From assembly GCA_017479285.1 (NCBI GenBank), contig JAFVCL010000035.1, positions 1-64,000 on the forward strand: DNA of 64,000 bases. Reading direction: 5' to 3'. A program made the translations under genes and the position numbers. Numbering within the stretch: position 1 is the stretch's first letter; every line of letters begins with the position of its first letter. The notes under the pieces are model-generated. The model made no database searches and was not told the DNA's origin. It saw nothing but the letters and a program-made list of their open reading frames with translations. This document shows, piece after piece, positions 44,227-53,333 of the stretch. This stretch comes from Lachnospiraceae bacterium. GTDB lineage: Bacteria > Bacillota > Clostridia > Lachnospirales > Lachnospiraceae.

Positions 44227-45378
44227 TCACTCTTCGGAAGTGGCCTGAGGCGCGCTGCCTGCCCTTACCGCAATGCCGTTTACTTCCACATCGCCGTTTA
44301 GCTCAACCACAAGGCAGGGACGACCGTCAATATTGCGGTTTCCGATAAGATCGGTCCTGTCGGGCTTGACCTTTATGGTAACATCGGGAGTTTTTACATC
44401 GAACGAGCGGGTGTTGTAAACATTGCTCATAAATATCGGAGTGTCCGGTCCGGCGGCCTTTTCGTAGTGCTCGTCGAATTCGGACATTTTTTCGTTGGCC
44501 ACACCGCTGGAAGCAAAGAGAGTCTTTACCTCATTTTTGTCAAGAACAAGAGGCTGCAGTTCCTCCTTGTGCTCCTCGATAAGCTCTGCCATCTTTTCGT
44601 GGATATTCTTTACTGCCTCAAACTCACAGGTCTCACCGAGAGTCTCCTCGACGAGCGCCTGGAAGGTCTCTTTTTGTCCGCCTGCGGTTAAGGGAAGCTT
44701 GCATCCGAAGAGCATATCCATCATATCCTCATTGAGATTTTCCGCATCCTTCGAGTAATACATCATATTGCTTATGTCCGAGCTTCTGTCGTTGAAGGCG
44801 GGGAAGAGGAATGCCTTTACCGGAAGCTCCACGACCCAGTCTCTTACCCGGTTATGGAACTCATTGGTAACAGGGTCAAAGGAAAGACCGGGTTCCGTGA
44901 GATTTACAGGGCAGATCACGGTGTACACATACTCATATACCTCCGTGGAGGCATCCTCCATATCAAGTCCGTCGCTCGTCTTTCCGGGTACATCGTATGC
45001 ATCGTGCACAACCATGATAAGATAATTGCCGACATACTCAAAGGCAGAGATTATCCTGTTGTAGTATTCATCGAGAAGAGCGTCATCCTTTAATCCGCTG
45101 TCCCGCAGACGGAGCATAAACCCCTGGGGGCTGTCCTCCTCGGTCTCCTGCAGAGGGAAGCTGAGGTCGATACAGGTCTTTCCGGGAGTGCCGGAAAGAG
45201 GCTTTCTCAATATCTCAAAATATTTAAACATCTCCTCCTCGGGAATGCCGAGGAAGGCTCTTGCAAATACACTTTTTTTATTCTTGTCGCCATCCACATA
45301 ACAGCCCGCTATCCTTGTAACGGAGCAGTTTTTTTGGGTGTACAGTTTTTTTAATTCACCAAGTTCCGACTTTATCAT
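44227..45378 (-). CDS. DUF4317 family protein
   Basis: 383 residues. The start at ATG 45378 is chosen because GAGGT sits 7 bases upstream on the minus strand; the frame extends to 45423 without support. The ELGELKKLYTQKNCSVTRIAGCYVD start, the FARAFLGIPEEEMFKYFEIL segment, and FEYVGNYLIMVVHDAYDVPGK fit the DUF4317 family, widespread in Lachnospiraceae with unknown function. Cytoplasmic, no membrane segments. Not linked in an operon. Confidence 0.85.
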   Translation of the reverse strand: MIKSELGELKKLYTQKNCSVTRIAGCYVDGDKNKKSVFARAFLGIPEEEMFKYFEILRKPLSGTPGKTCIDLSFPLQETEEDSPQGFMLRLRDSGLKDDALLDEYYNRIISAFEYVGNYLIMVVHDAYDVPGKTSDGLDMEDASTEVYEYVYTVICPVNLTEPGLSFDPVTNEFHNRVRDWVVELPVKAFLFPAFNDRSSDISNMMYYSKDAENLNEDMMDMLFGCKLPLTAGGQKETFQALVEETLGETCEFEAVKNIHEKMAELIEEHKEELQPLVLDKNEVKTLFASSGVANEKMSEFDEHYEKAAGPDTPIFMSNVYNTRSFDVKTPDVTIKVKPDRTDLIGNRNIDGRPCLVVELNGDVEVNGIAVRAGSAPQATSEE

Positions 45379-45471
45379 TTCAAATACCTCACTGTAATCA
45401 TAAGCGTCCGTGGGTATGCCCACCCGCCTATTACATTTTGTCTTTTTTTCCGATCAGTGTCAATCGGAAAA

Positions 45472-45501
45472 ATGACTAAAACGGTTATACTATGTTATAA
45501 T
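45472..45501 (+). promoter_or_regulatory. Predicted promoter of the trypsin-like protease gene
   Basis: ATGACT at 45472-45477 and a perfect TATAAT at 45496-45501, 18 bases apart, with TATACT just upstream as an alternative -10. The transcript would start near 45508, at the edge of an 11-bp tandem repeat. Confidence 0.5.
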
Positions 45502-45520
45502 TGTTATGCTTATACAAATG

Positions 45521-45551
45521 GATTCTATGTGGATTCTATGCAGATTCTATG
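45521..45551 (+). repeat. Three tandem 11-bp repeats in the protease leader
   Basis: GATTCTATG occurs at 45521-45529, 45532-45540 and 45543-45551, with a period of 11 bases, one turn of DNA. The last copy supplies a possible ATG start at 45549. Could be a binding site array or slippage-prone leader. Confidence 0.6.
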
Positions 45552-45587
45552 GCGGTAAAAAGACCTAAGAAAGAGAGACATGTATCG

Positions 45588-46391
45588 ATGGACGGAAAAA
45601 GAAGGCTTTTCGGCATTGCTGTAATCTTATCACTTGTTTTTTCCATAACTGCGCTTGTTTTGTCCGTCATATCGTTTGCGGGAGGGCGGAAAAATATTGA
45701 AGATACCTCAGCGGCAAGCAGGCAGGACGGGGGCATATATCCGCAGCAGGATACGGATAACGGAAAGAGCGATGCGAAAAAAACAGATACGATAAAAACG
45801 GATACAATAAAAACAGATATGGAAGAAGGCGGAGAGACCGATATAGGTGTGCTTGCCGCCTCGGTGGTAAAGCTTGAGGTGTATGACAGAAACGGCGGGC
45901 GCACAGGCACCGGAAGCGGGTTTGCGGTTTTGACGGAGAATGAAACGGTTCTTGTTACCGCAAGGCATGTTGTCGTTAATATGGACTATATGACTGCCAC
46001 AAGGGACGACGGGACTTCTTTCAGGATAGAAAAAATAAACTATGAGGATGAGGAGACGGATATAGCTGTCTGTGCTCTGCCGGCTGAAGCGGGGCTTACG
46101 CCGCTTATCCTCTCGGAAGCCCTTCCGGAAAGGGGCAGCGAAGTGACTGTTATCGGCAGCCAGTTCGGAATACTTAATCTTGTCACAAAGGGAACAGCCT
46201 GCGGAATCTGGGAGGTGGGAGATACAAGCTGGGTCCTGTTTACCGCGCCTGTCTCCGGAGGAAGCAGCGGAGGCCCTGTTATAGTCTCTGACGGAACTGT
46301 GGCGGGAGTTGTGACCGGAACATACGAAAAGGCACAGAACTTAAACCTTGCCGCCCCCGCGGAGGCGATAAGGGAGCTACTTGGAAAATGA
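45588..46391 (+). CDS. Membrane-anchored trypsin-like serine protease (no PDZ)
   Basis: 267 residues from ATG 45588 (AGAGAG about 10 bases before; ATG 45549 is an alternative). One membrane helix (about 9-31, VILSLVFSITALVLSVISF) anchors an extracellular protease, with a Lys/Thr/Asp linker to about 85. The trypsin fold shows H127 in VTARHVV, D158 in ETDIAVC and S227 in SGGSSGGPV. The PDZ domain of HtrA enzymes is absent. It sits between DUF4317 (opposite strand) and the C11 lipoprotein gene. A surface housekeeping or precursor-processing role is likely. Confidence 0.9.
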   Translation: MDGKRRLFGIAVILSLVFSITALVLSVISFAGGRKNIEDTSAASRQDGGIYPQQDTDNGKSDAKKTDTIKTDTIKTDMEEGGETDIGVLAASVVKLEVYDRNGGRTGTGSGFAVLTENETVLVTARHVVVNMDYMTATRDDGTSFRIEKINYEDEETDIAVCALPAEAGLTPLILSEALPERGSEVTVIGSQFGILNLVTKGTACGIWEVGDTSWVLFTAPVSGGSSGGPVIVSDGTVAGVVTGTYEKAQNLNLAAPAEAIRELLGK

Positions 46392-46515
46392 TTTGTAAAC
46401 TGACATGTAAACTGACGGCGTATTACGCTTTTATTTTATCGGTATTTATTATAAAATGAATTTGTATATGCTTGTATATACAGGATTCGGTCTTAATGGC
46501 AAAAGGCGTTAATGC

Positions 46516-48474
46516 ATGAAAAGAATAATGAGTAGAATAATAAATAAAACAAAAAGCAGATTAAAGATAAAAAAAATACTTGTATCTGGGCTTTTAACCG
46601 CATCCCTGTCCCTTAGCGGATGTGGGGTGATTGATCTTGCCCAGTATTTTTTTGACGACGAGATCGCGGAGCATACCCGGGATGAATACGGATATGGTTA
46701 CGGGCGAGACGAAAATGAATATTACGCCCCGGACAGCCCGACGGATACAGACAGCGGCAGTGAAAACGGGACAGCCTCCGCGGGAGGCGCCTCCGGCAGC
46801 GCCGGTACGGAACAGGAAATTATCTCGGAGAATCTTCTTGAGAACGGTGCCGTGCGTGAACCAAGGGTTCAGGTAAAGGGAAACGGGGAGGACACCGTAA
46901 CGATCCTCATATATATGAACGGCTCCGATCTTGAGTCCGAATCCGGCGAGGCAGTTACCGATCTTACCGAGATGGTAAAGGCAGGGGGCAGCGAAAAAGT
47001 AAATATCCTCGTCCAGACCATGGGAACCAAAAAGTGGACAAATTACGGAATCTCCGCAAAACGAAGCCAGATATATTCCGTTGACGGAAACGGACTTACT
47101 CTTGTAAAGGATGACCTTGGGCAGCTTGACTGTACCGCACCGGATGCGCTTTCAAGCTTTATCGCCTGGGGCGCGGACAATTATCCCGCGGACAGATATA
47201 TGCTTATATTCTGGGATCACGGCGGAGGACCGGTGTACGGCTTTGGGTATGACGAGTGGAACCCGGATGAATACGCCTCTCTTACCATCGACGAGATGCA
47301 GACCGCCCTCTCAAGAGGCGGAGTCTATTTTGATTTTATAGGTATGGACTGCTGTATAATGTCCTGCCTCGAGGTGTGCGCCGCGCTTTATGATTACTGC
47401 GACTACACCATACTCTCCGAGGATTTCGAGTCGGGGCTAGGCTGGTATTATACCCCCTGGCTTATGGAGCTTTACGCCAACACCTCCATAAGCGTGCCGG
47501 AGCTTGGAAAAACGATAGTCGACTCGATGGTTGGGGCAAATTTGCAGGACAGCTATGCCGGAGATGATTCGATACTTGCTGTTATGAATGAGGGAGTTAT
47601 GAAGGTTCTCTGGCAGGCGTGGATCGATTTTGCCTATGCCAACGAAAACGCGCTTCTTGAGAGCAACTACAGCCGGGAGGTTACCAGGGATGATACGGGA
47701 AGAGTCCATCCTCTAATAAGAAAGCATTCCAGAGAGAGAGGATTCATGACGGATGTATGGGATGATTTCTCCTATTCCGATTATTACTCCGAGGACGATG
47801 TCAGTATGTCGGAGTATTACATAACGGATATTATGGCGGTTGCCTCCACCATCGAGACCGCGGAGTCCGAAGCCCTTAAATCTGCGCTGAGCAATGCCAT
47901 CGTCTATATGAACGCAACCACCGGAGACGCGGACCTTACGGGAATATCCGTGACCTTACCCTACGGAGATGAGACCTTTTATGCCGATTTAAAAAGGATA
48001 TATACCAACTGCGGTTTTGATTCCGGCTATATTTCATGGCTTGAGAAGTTTTCCACCACATCCGGCTACAGCAACTACTACGATTACAGCGACTGGGAGG
48101 ATGACTGGGACGGCTGGGATTCCTACGAGGATGACTACGACTGGAGCGACTGGATTTACGGAGGAAGCGCCCTCGGCTATTTCTGGGATGAGTGGCTCGG
48201 CTGGGGGGATTTTGGTTACGACGACGGCTATGACTACGACTATTACAGTGATGATGATTACTACGGCTATTACGATTATGGCGAAGATTACGATGATTCC
48301 TATGGAGATGATTATTACTATGATGATTACGACGATTCCTATGGAGATGATTATAATGATGATTATTACAACGATTATTACAATGATTATTACAATGATG
48401 ACTATTACGGGGATTATCAATACGAGGATGACGGGTACGGTTCGTGGTTTAATGACTGGTTCGGGGACTGGTGA
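46516..48474 (+). CDS. Clostripain-family (C11) cysteine peptidase lipoprotein with Asp/Tyr-rich tail
   Basis: 652 residues. The signal has a Lys-rich start and lipobox in LSLSGCGV, so it is anchored outside. The C11 catalytic domain (about 120-510) has H235 in LIFWDHGGG and cysteine C280 in GMDCCIMS, the residues aligned with the D-A-C motif of the second copy; C279 replaces Ala. The last 135 residues or so (from about 518) are nearly all Asp, Tyr, Gly, Trp, Ser and Asn with no Lys or Arg, built of DYYN and DDYDDSYGD repeats. No function is known for such a tail; calcium or surface binding are possible. Confidence 0.88.
   Translation: MKRIMSRIINKTKSRLKIKKILVSGLLTASLSLSGCGVIDLAQYFFDDEIAEHTRDEYGYGYGRDENEYYAPDSPTDTDSGSENGTASAGGASGSAGTEQEIISENLLENGAVREPRVQVKGNGEDTVTILIYMNGSDLESESGEAVTDLTEMVKAGGSEKVNILVQTMGTKKWTNYGISAKRSQIYSVDGNGLTLVKDDLGQLDCTAPDALSSFIAWGADNYPADRYMLIFWDHGGGPVYGFGYDEWNPDEYASLTIDEMQTALSRGGVYFDFIGMDCCIMSCLEVCAALYDYCDYTILSEDFESGLGWYYTPWLMELYANTSISVPELGKTIVDSMVGANLQDSYAGDDSILAVMNEGVMKVLWQAWIDFAYANENALLESNYSREVTRDDTGRVHPLIRKHSRERGFMTDVWDDFSYSDYYSEDDVSMSEYYITDIMAVASTIETAESEALKSALSNAIVYMNATTGDADLTGISVTLPYGDETFYADLKRIYTNCGFDSGYISWLEKFSTTSGYSNYYDYSDWEDDWDGWDSYEDDYDWSDWIYGGSALGYFWDEWLGWGDFGYDDGYDYDYYSDDDYYGYYDYGEDYDDSYGDDYYYDDYDDSYGDDYNDDYYNDYYNDYYNDDYYGDYQYEDDGYGSWFNDWFGDW
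48295..48408 (+). repeat. Tandem repeats coding the Asp/Tyr tail
   Basis: A 21-base segment (GATTCCTATGGAGATGATT and following two bases) recurs at 48295-48315 and 48334-48354, period 39. Near-perfect 12-bp units GATTATTACAAC/T lie at 48361-48372, 48373-48384 and 48385-48396. Such coding repeats can change length by slippage while keeping frame (multiples of 3). Confidence 0.8.
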
Positions 48475-48524
48475 TAAGGAAAGAAGTTGAAATTTTGGGG
48501 GATATGTTTTAATATTTAAGTGCT

Positions 48525-49211
48525 ATGAGAAAAAGAGACTATTTCAATATTCCAAACTTAATGGGCTATTTCAGGATACTGATGCTGCCCGTCTTTATGA
48601 TCTTTTATCTTAAGGTCGAGAAGATGGGGGACAGGTACTACTTCATAGCCCTTATAGCGCTTCTGCTCTCGATCCTTTCGGATCTTTTTGACGGCAAGGT
48701 TGCAAGAAAATACAATATGGTGACCGACTGGGGAAAGATGCTCGATCCCATCGCGGACAAGCTTACTCAGGGAGTCCTTGCCATTACTCTCGGGATAAGG
48801 ATAACGGCAAAGACAGGACAGCCTTTGATGTGGATATTCCTCGGAATATTTATAATCAAGGAGCTTTACCAGGGGCTTATGGGGCTGTACATAATAAAGA
48901 AGAAGGATTTTGTGCAGGCCGCAAAGTGGTACGGAAAGTTCTCCACCGGCGGAATCGATATGACCTTTTTCGCCCTCCTTCTTTTCCCGAATATCCCGAA
49001 TCATGTTGTAAACATACTTTGCTGGATGGTCATTCTCGTACTTACATATTCCTTCATCTGCTATATTATCTATCATATAAGCATTTTGACGGGCAAGCCG
49101 ACTGAAAAACAGCAGGGCGTTATACAAGTTTCGATGGGCGGTGTGTTCATACTGACACATATTGCGATTATGGTTTACATAATTTTACGATTCTACAATG
49201 TGATAATGTAA
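48525..49211 (+). CDS. pgsA: CDP-alcohol phosphatidyltransferase (PgsA-like)
   Basis: 228 residues with about five membrane helices. The CDP-alcohol motif DG-x2-AR-x8-G-x3-D-x3-D is seen as SDLFDGKVARK then VTDWGKMLDPIADKL. The start NIPNLMGYFRILMLP is typical of phosphatidylglycerophosphate synthase, which joins CDP-diacylglycerol and glycerol 3-phosphate; cardiolipin synthase of the same fold cannot be excluded. A clear ribosome site is lacking before ATG 48525. Confidence 0.88.
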   Translation: MRKRDYFNIPNLMGYFRILMLPVFMIFYLKVEKMGDRYYFIALIALLLSILSDLFDGKVARKYNMVTDWGKMLDPIADKLTQGVLAITLGIRITAKTGQPLMWIFLGIFIIKELYQGLMGLYIIKKKDFVQAAKWYGKFSTGGIDMTFFALLLFPNIPNHVVNILCWMVILVLTYSFICYIIYHISILTGKPTEKQQGVIQVSMGGVFILTHIAIMVYIILRFYNVIM

Positions 49212-49285
49212 TATAGTCCGGTGGGCAAAGACAGAAAACATCAGGCTACAACCGGCCCGGTTTAAAGCAAGGAGAACAATAAGCT

Positions 49286-49966
49286 ATGGAGCAGTACAAG
49301 CAGGAATTTATTGAATTTATGGTGGAGAGCAAGGTGCTCAAATTCGGAGACTTTACCCTTAAGAGCGGAAGAAAGTCCCCGTTTTTTATGAACGCGGGCG
49401 CCTATGTGACGGGAAGCCAGCTAAAGCGCCTCGGAGAGTATTATGCCAAGGCAATCCACAATGCCTACGGGGATGATTTCGATGTGCTCTTCGGACCAGC
49501 CTACAAGGGGATTCCGATAAGCGTTGTTACCGCCGTAGCTTACAGTGAGCTTTTCGGCAAAGAGGTAAGATACTGCTCCGACAGAAAAGAGGAGAAGGAT
49601 CACGGCGCGGACAAGGGAGGCTTCCTCGGCAGCAGCCTTAAGGACGGCGACCGGGTAATAATGATAGAGGATGTGACCACATCCGGAAAATCCATGGAGG
49701 AGACCGTTCCCAAGGTAAGGGGAGCCGCGGATGTGGAGATCGTCGGGCTTATGGTTTCGCTTAACCGTATGGAGAAGGGGCTCGGCGGAGTAAAGAGTGC
49801 CCTCGAGGAGATAACAGACACTTACGGATTTCCCGCAAACGCCATTGTTTCTATGGCGGATGTTGTGGAAGTATTGTATAATAAGCCTTGCAGGGGTGAG
49901 ATAGTGATAGATGATACCCTTAAAAAGGCGATAGACGAGTATTATAAGCAGTATGGCGTGTGCTGA
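49286..49966 (+). CDS. pyrE: Orotate phosphoribosyltransferase
   Basis: 226 residues. Makes OMP from orotate and PRPP. Motifs: FGDFTLKSGRKSPFFMNAGAY near the start, GPAYKGIPISVVTAVAY, DRKEEKDHGADKG, and the PRPP loop MIEDVTTSGKSM. AAGGAG lies 11 bases before ATG. It is apart from the rest of the pyr genes. Confidence 0.97.
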   Translation: MEQYKQEFIEFMVESKVLKFGDFTLKSGRKSPFFMNAGAYVTGSQLKRLGEYYAKAIHNAYGDDFDVLFGPAYKGIPISVVTAVAYSELFGKEVRYCSDRKEEKDHGADKGGFLGSSLKDGDRVIMIEDVTTSGKSMEETVPKVRGAADVEIVGLMVSLNRMEKGLGGVKSALEEITDTYGFPANAIVSMADVVEVLYNKPCRGEIVIDDTLKKAIDEYYKQYGVC

Positions 49967-49980
49967 TCACAGGAGGTTTT

Positions 49981-50133
49981 ATGAAAGAAGATATCTATAA
50001 GTCAATGAACAATATCGGAAGCGGAAATATTGCGGTGGGCGCAGTTGTGATCGTTCTTGCCGTTGCTGCCGGAGTACTTGCGATAATCTCCGGAGCAAGA
50101 CTTCTTGCAAAGAAGGACAATCTGCTTTTCTGA
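49981..50133 (+). CDS. 50-residue single-helix membrane protein
   Basis: ATG 49981 to TGA 50133, preceded by a perfect AGGAGG (49971-49976) 4 bases upstream. The protein begins MKEDIYKSMNNIGSGNI, has one membrane helix (about 18-40, VGAVVIVLAVAAGVLAII) and ends RLLAKKDNLLF. It begins 14 bases after pyrE, so it is probably in that operon. No family recognised. Confidence 0.75.
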   Translation: MKEDIYKSMNNIGSGNIAVGAVVIVLAVAAGVLAIISGARLLAKKDNLLF

Positions 50134-50206
50134 TGAATATGTGCCGGTCTTATAATCGGATGATCATTTTGCATAGCTCACTTCAATTTTTTGGAGTGGG
50201 CTATTT

Positions 50207-50530
50207 GTGGAGATAGCTTTGAAGAGACAAAAGTACATTTTTACAAACAAAAAGCATCCGCTCATAGCGATAATGTCCACGATCCTCGGAGGGATAAGCG
50301 TGCTTTCCTATGTTTTTGTCATCGTGCGAAGCTACATGCTTAAAGGAGATGTACCCGCAAGCTTCGGGATCGGTGCGGTGCTGACCCTTGTCTATTCCGT
50401 GGTGGGAATGATACTGGGCTTGTACAGCTTTAAATTAAAGGACAGCTTTCATCTGTTCTCGGTGGCAGGCTGTGTTTTAAACGGGATAGCACTTCTGGCA
50501 GCGGCATTTATATTATGGATCCCCGATTAG
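50207..50530 (+). CDS. Small membrane protein with about three helices
   Basis: 107 residues from GTG 50207 (GGAG about 10 bases upstream; TTG 50219 is an alternative). Positively charged start, then hydrophobic segments at about 18-42, 52-75 and 82-104. Reminiscent of small Lachnospiraceae DUFs of about 100 residues (such as DUF6142), but I cannot confirm the family. It lies 45 bases before the M29-like gene and may be its partner. Confidence 0.7.
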   Translation: MEIALKRQKYIFTNKKHPLIAIMSTILGGISVLSYVFVIVRSYMLKGDVPASFGIGAVLTLVYSVVGMILGLYSFKLKDSFHLFSVAGCVLNGIALLAAAFILWIPD

Positions 50531-50575
50531 GAAACCGGAGGATTTAATTACTATTATTACGAAAGAAGATTTAAA

Positions 50576-52696
50576 ATGCAGGATGAAAAGGAACTGAATG
50601 TAAATAATGAGATGGATGATGAGGACGCTGAGAGCCTTGTCTTTGAGAGGTGGCTCCTTGCCACATCCCGTCTTATGGAGATAAAGGCGGAGCTTTCCCG
50701 GAGCGGAAATCCTCTGCCGGAGGAGTTTTCCGCATATTTCGGAAAATGCTGTGACTTTTTGATAACGATGGGGGATACCTGGGAGGCTGTTTCCCAGGGC
50801 GGGCTTGAAAAGTCAACGCAGGAGCAGCTTGCCCGGCATAATGCCCATGTCTACGAGGATGTGACGGAGGAGAATTATAAAGACAGCTTTGCCAATCCCG
50901 AGACGGCGGTAAAGAGGCTTGGAGAGGACTTTGGTCAGGTACTTTCGGCGCTTTATTTTGAGATAAGAAAATGCATTGCCTATGCCTTTGAACAGGATCA
51001 GGAACGGCTTGTCATAACTGCCGAGCTTTTGCTTGAGGTGTACGGGATCTTTATGGAGGGGGCTGACGAACAGGGAGAGGAGTACATGCTCCCGGCTCCG
51101 GAGCGGATAAAGGATGCAATGTACTGGTTTTACAGCGATTACTCCGAGCTTTTTTGCGAGAAACGCATAAAGGATATGGTCTCTGCGGAGAATAACAGGT
51201 ATGTGGAGCTTATCGACGGGATCAGCGATTTCTCGGATATAAGATTTCTGTATAAATACGGGCTTTACATTTCCTCAAACGAGATAGAGACCGCGAAATT
51301 TATCGCGACTCTCCCCGAAGAGACCATTGATACCATGGCGGACACATTCACGGAGGGGTATCGTATCGGGTTTGAAATGACCGGAAAGGATCTTTCCATA
51401 AAGAGCTCCGCCGAGGTGGTGTATCCTCTCGGATTTGAGAGAATGATAAAAAAGGCAATGTCAAATTTAAGGAAGCTTGGTCTTAAGCCGATAATCCGGA
51501 GGGGCAGGCTTTTCGGGGGAGAGGTAAACAGACAGTTCTTTTACGACCACAAGGATGACAATGCCCTTTACTTTGACAGAAATTATATAACGCGGTTTCT
51601 GGAGGCGACACAGACCGCCTTTGAGCAGTACAGGAGCGAGGCTAAAGGCTATGCGGGACCTGCCGTTGTCGAGAGCTTCGGGGAAAAGGACTTTGACCCG
51701 GTAATAAAAAAGGAAGCGCTCCACCTTTCCGATGAGCAGAACAAGCTCTATGTCGAGTATCTGACCAAGCTGGGGCAGATACAGCGGAAGTACATCATAG
51801 AGGAGGAGAGGAGCTTTACCATAATCGCATTCCCGGTTCCCGAGATAATGGACTGCCTGCCGGATAAGTCCTTAAAGGGCTACGCCGGATTCTTTGAGGA
51901 GATAATCAAGGTCAACACCCTTGACTATAAGCTCTATCGGGATATACAGCAAAAGCTCATAGATGTGCTCGACCGCGCGGAATATGTGGAGGTCACGGGA
52001 CGGGGCGAAAACAGGACGAATATGAAGGTTCATGTCTGGCATCTCGAGGACCTCGCAAGCCAGACCAAATTTGAGAACTGTGTAGCGGATGTAAACATTC
52101 CGGTGGGGGAGGTATTTACTTCGCCGGTTCTTAAGGGGACGGAAGGAAAGCTCCATGTAAGCAGAGTGTTCCTTAACGGACTTGAATTCAGAAACCTTGA
52201 GCTTGACTTTAAGGACGGAATGATAACAGGTGCTTCCTGTAGCAATTACAAGACGGAGAAGGAAAACAGGGACTATATTTCCGAGAACATTCTCTTCAGG
52301 CATGAGACACTTCCCATCGGAGAATTTGCGATAGGAACCAATACTACGGCATATACAGTTGCGAGAAAGTACGGTGTGGAGGGAAAACTTCCCATACTTA
52401 TCGCGGAAAAGACCGGACCCCATTTTGCGGTGGGGGACACCTGCTATTCCCACTCGGAGGATATAAAGGTGTATAATCCGGATAAAAAGGAGATAGTTTC
52501 AAGGACAAACGAGGTTGCGGAGCTTCGCCATACCGACCCTGCAAAAGCCTATTTTAACTGCCACACGGATATTACGATCCCCTTTGATGAGCTTGGGGAT
52601 ATAATCGCGGTGGCGGAGGACGGAAGCAGGGAATATGTTATAAAGGACGGCAGGTTTGTCGTACCCGGAAGTGAGAAGCTTAATGAAGCTTTATAA
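50576..52696 (+). CDS. M29 aminopeptidase-like protein with a long N-terminal extension
   Basis: 706 residues, against about 370-410 for classical M29 aminopeptidases. The C-terminal 270 residues carry recognisable M29 blocks: DVNIPVGEVFTSPVLKG (E512), GEFAIGTNT, AEKTGPHFAVGD (E611, H616) and NCHTDITIPF (H663, D665), which supply the metal ligands. The N-terminal 430 residues are helical, acidic and not recognised. No signal peptide, so cytoplasmic. Start ATG 50576 has an AAGAAGA about 8 bases upstream. The tyrosine typical of M29 active sites was not located. Confidence 0.75.
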   Translation: MQDEKELNVNNEMDDEDAESLVFERWLLATSRLMEIKAELSRSGNPLPEEFSAYFGKCCDFLITMGDTWEAVSQGGLEKSTQEQLARHNAHVYEDVTEENYKDSFANPETAVKRLGEDFGQVLSALYFEIRKCIAYAFEQDQERLVITAELLLEVYGIFMEGADEQGEEYMLPAPERIKDAMYWFYSDYSELFCEKRIKDMVSAENNRYVELIDGISDFSDIRFLYKYGLYISSNEIETAKFIATLPEETIDTMADTFTEGYRIGFEMTGKDLSIKSSAEVVYPLGFERMIKKAMSNLRKLGLKPIIRRGRLFGGEVNRQFFYDHKDDNALYFDRNYITRFLEATQTAFEQYRSEAKGYAGPAVVESFGEKDFDPVIKKEALHLSDEQNKLYVEYLTKLGQIQRKYIIEEERSFTIIAFPVPEIMDCLPDKSLKGYAGFFEEIIKVNTLDYKLYRDIQQKLIDVLDRAEYVEVTGRGENRTNMKVHVWHLEDLASQTKFENCVADVNIPVGEVFTSPVLKGTEGKLHVSRVFLNGLEFRNLELDFKDGMITGASCSNYKTEKENRDYISENILFRHETLPIGEFAIGTNTTAYTVARKYGVEGKLPILIAEKTGPHFAVGDTCYSHSEDIKVYNPDKKEIVSRTNEVAELRHTDPAKAYFNCHTDITIPFDELGDIIAVAEDGSREYVIKDGRFVVPGSEKLNEAL

Positions 52697-52703
52697 AAGG
52701 AAC

Positions 52704-52732
52704 CCACACGCGCCAAAGGATGCCGCGTGTGG
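52704..52732 (+). other. 9-bp hairpin in the purE leader
   Basis: CCACACGCG (52704-52712) and CGCGTGTGG (52724-52732) form a perfect stem with an 11-base loop. No T-run follows; AGGAGG is 10 bases downstream. It may end the M29-like transcript or act in the purE leader. Confidence 0.5.
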
Positions 52733-52755
52733 CGTCGACTATAGGAGGAAATATA

Positions 52756-53271
52756 ATGAGCGGAAAAGTTGGAATTGTTATGGGCAGTGATTCGGATATG
52801 CCCGTTATGGCAAAGGCGGCTGATATCCTGGAGGAGCTGGGCGTTCCCTATGAGATGACCATAATCAGCGCCCACCGTGAGCCGGATGTTTTCTTTGAGT
52901 ATGCAAAGAGCGCCGAGGATAAGGGCTTTAAGGTAATAATCGCGGGAGCGGGTATGGCAGCCCATCTTCCCGGAATGTGCGCCGCTATCTTCCCGATGCC
53001 CGTTATCGGTATTCCCATGCATACCACATCCCTCGGAGGAAGGGACTCTCTCTATTCCATCGTGCAGATGCCTTCGGGAATCCCCGTCGCTACTGTTGCG
53101 ATCAACGGAGGTGCGAATGCGGGACTTCTCGCGGCAAAGATCCTTGCGACATCGGATCCGGAGCTCCTCTCAAAGCTTAAGGATTACTCCAAAAAGCTTA
53201 AGGAACAGGTTGAGGCTAAGGACGCAAAGCTTAAGGAAATAGGCTATAAGGAATATATGGCACAGAAGTAA
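52756..53271 (+). CDS. purE: N5-carboxyaminoimidazole ribonucleotide mutase
   Basis: 171 residues from ATG 52756 (AGGAGG 7 bases upstream); the frame extends back to 52720 without support. Purine step moving CO2 on N5-CAIR. Motifs: VGIVMGSDSDMPVM, ISAHREPDVFFEYA, AGAGMAAHLPGMCAA, GIPMHTTSLGGRDSLYSIVQMPSGIPVATV. Standard length for the class-I enzyme; purK is not seen. Confidence 0.97.
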   Translation: MSGKVGIVMGSDSDMPVMAKAADILEELGVPYEMTIISAHREPDVFFEYAKSAEDKGFKVIIAGAGMAAHLPGMCAAIFPMPVIGIPMHTTSLGGRDSLYSIVQMPSGIPVATVAINGGANAGLLAAKILATSDPELLSKLKDYSKKLKEQVEAKDAKLKEIGYKEYMAQK

Positions 53272-53333
53272 AGGGGTAACGACCCTATTTTATAAAAGAG
53301 CGTGATACGCTCCCGAAAACAGGAGGATTAGAA

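Noticed and set aside
49170..49189. GTTTACATAATT regulatory site in pgsA
   Set aside because: It is inside the coding end of pgsA and most likely chance, since the codons fit the membrane helix.
52697..52755. Purine riboswitch before purE
   Set aside because: Only one 9-bp hairpin is present; the three-helix junction and its conserved core bases are not found.
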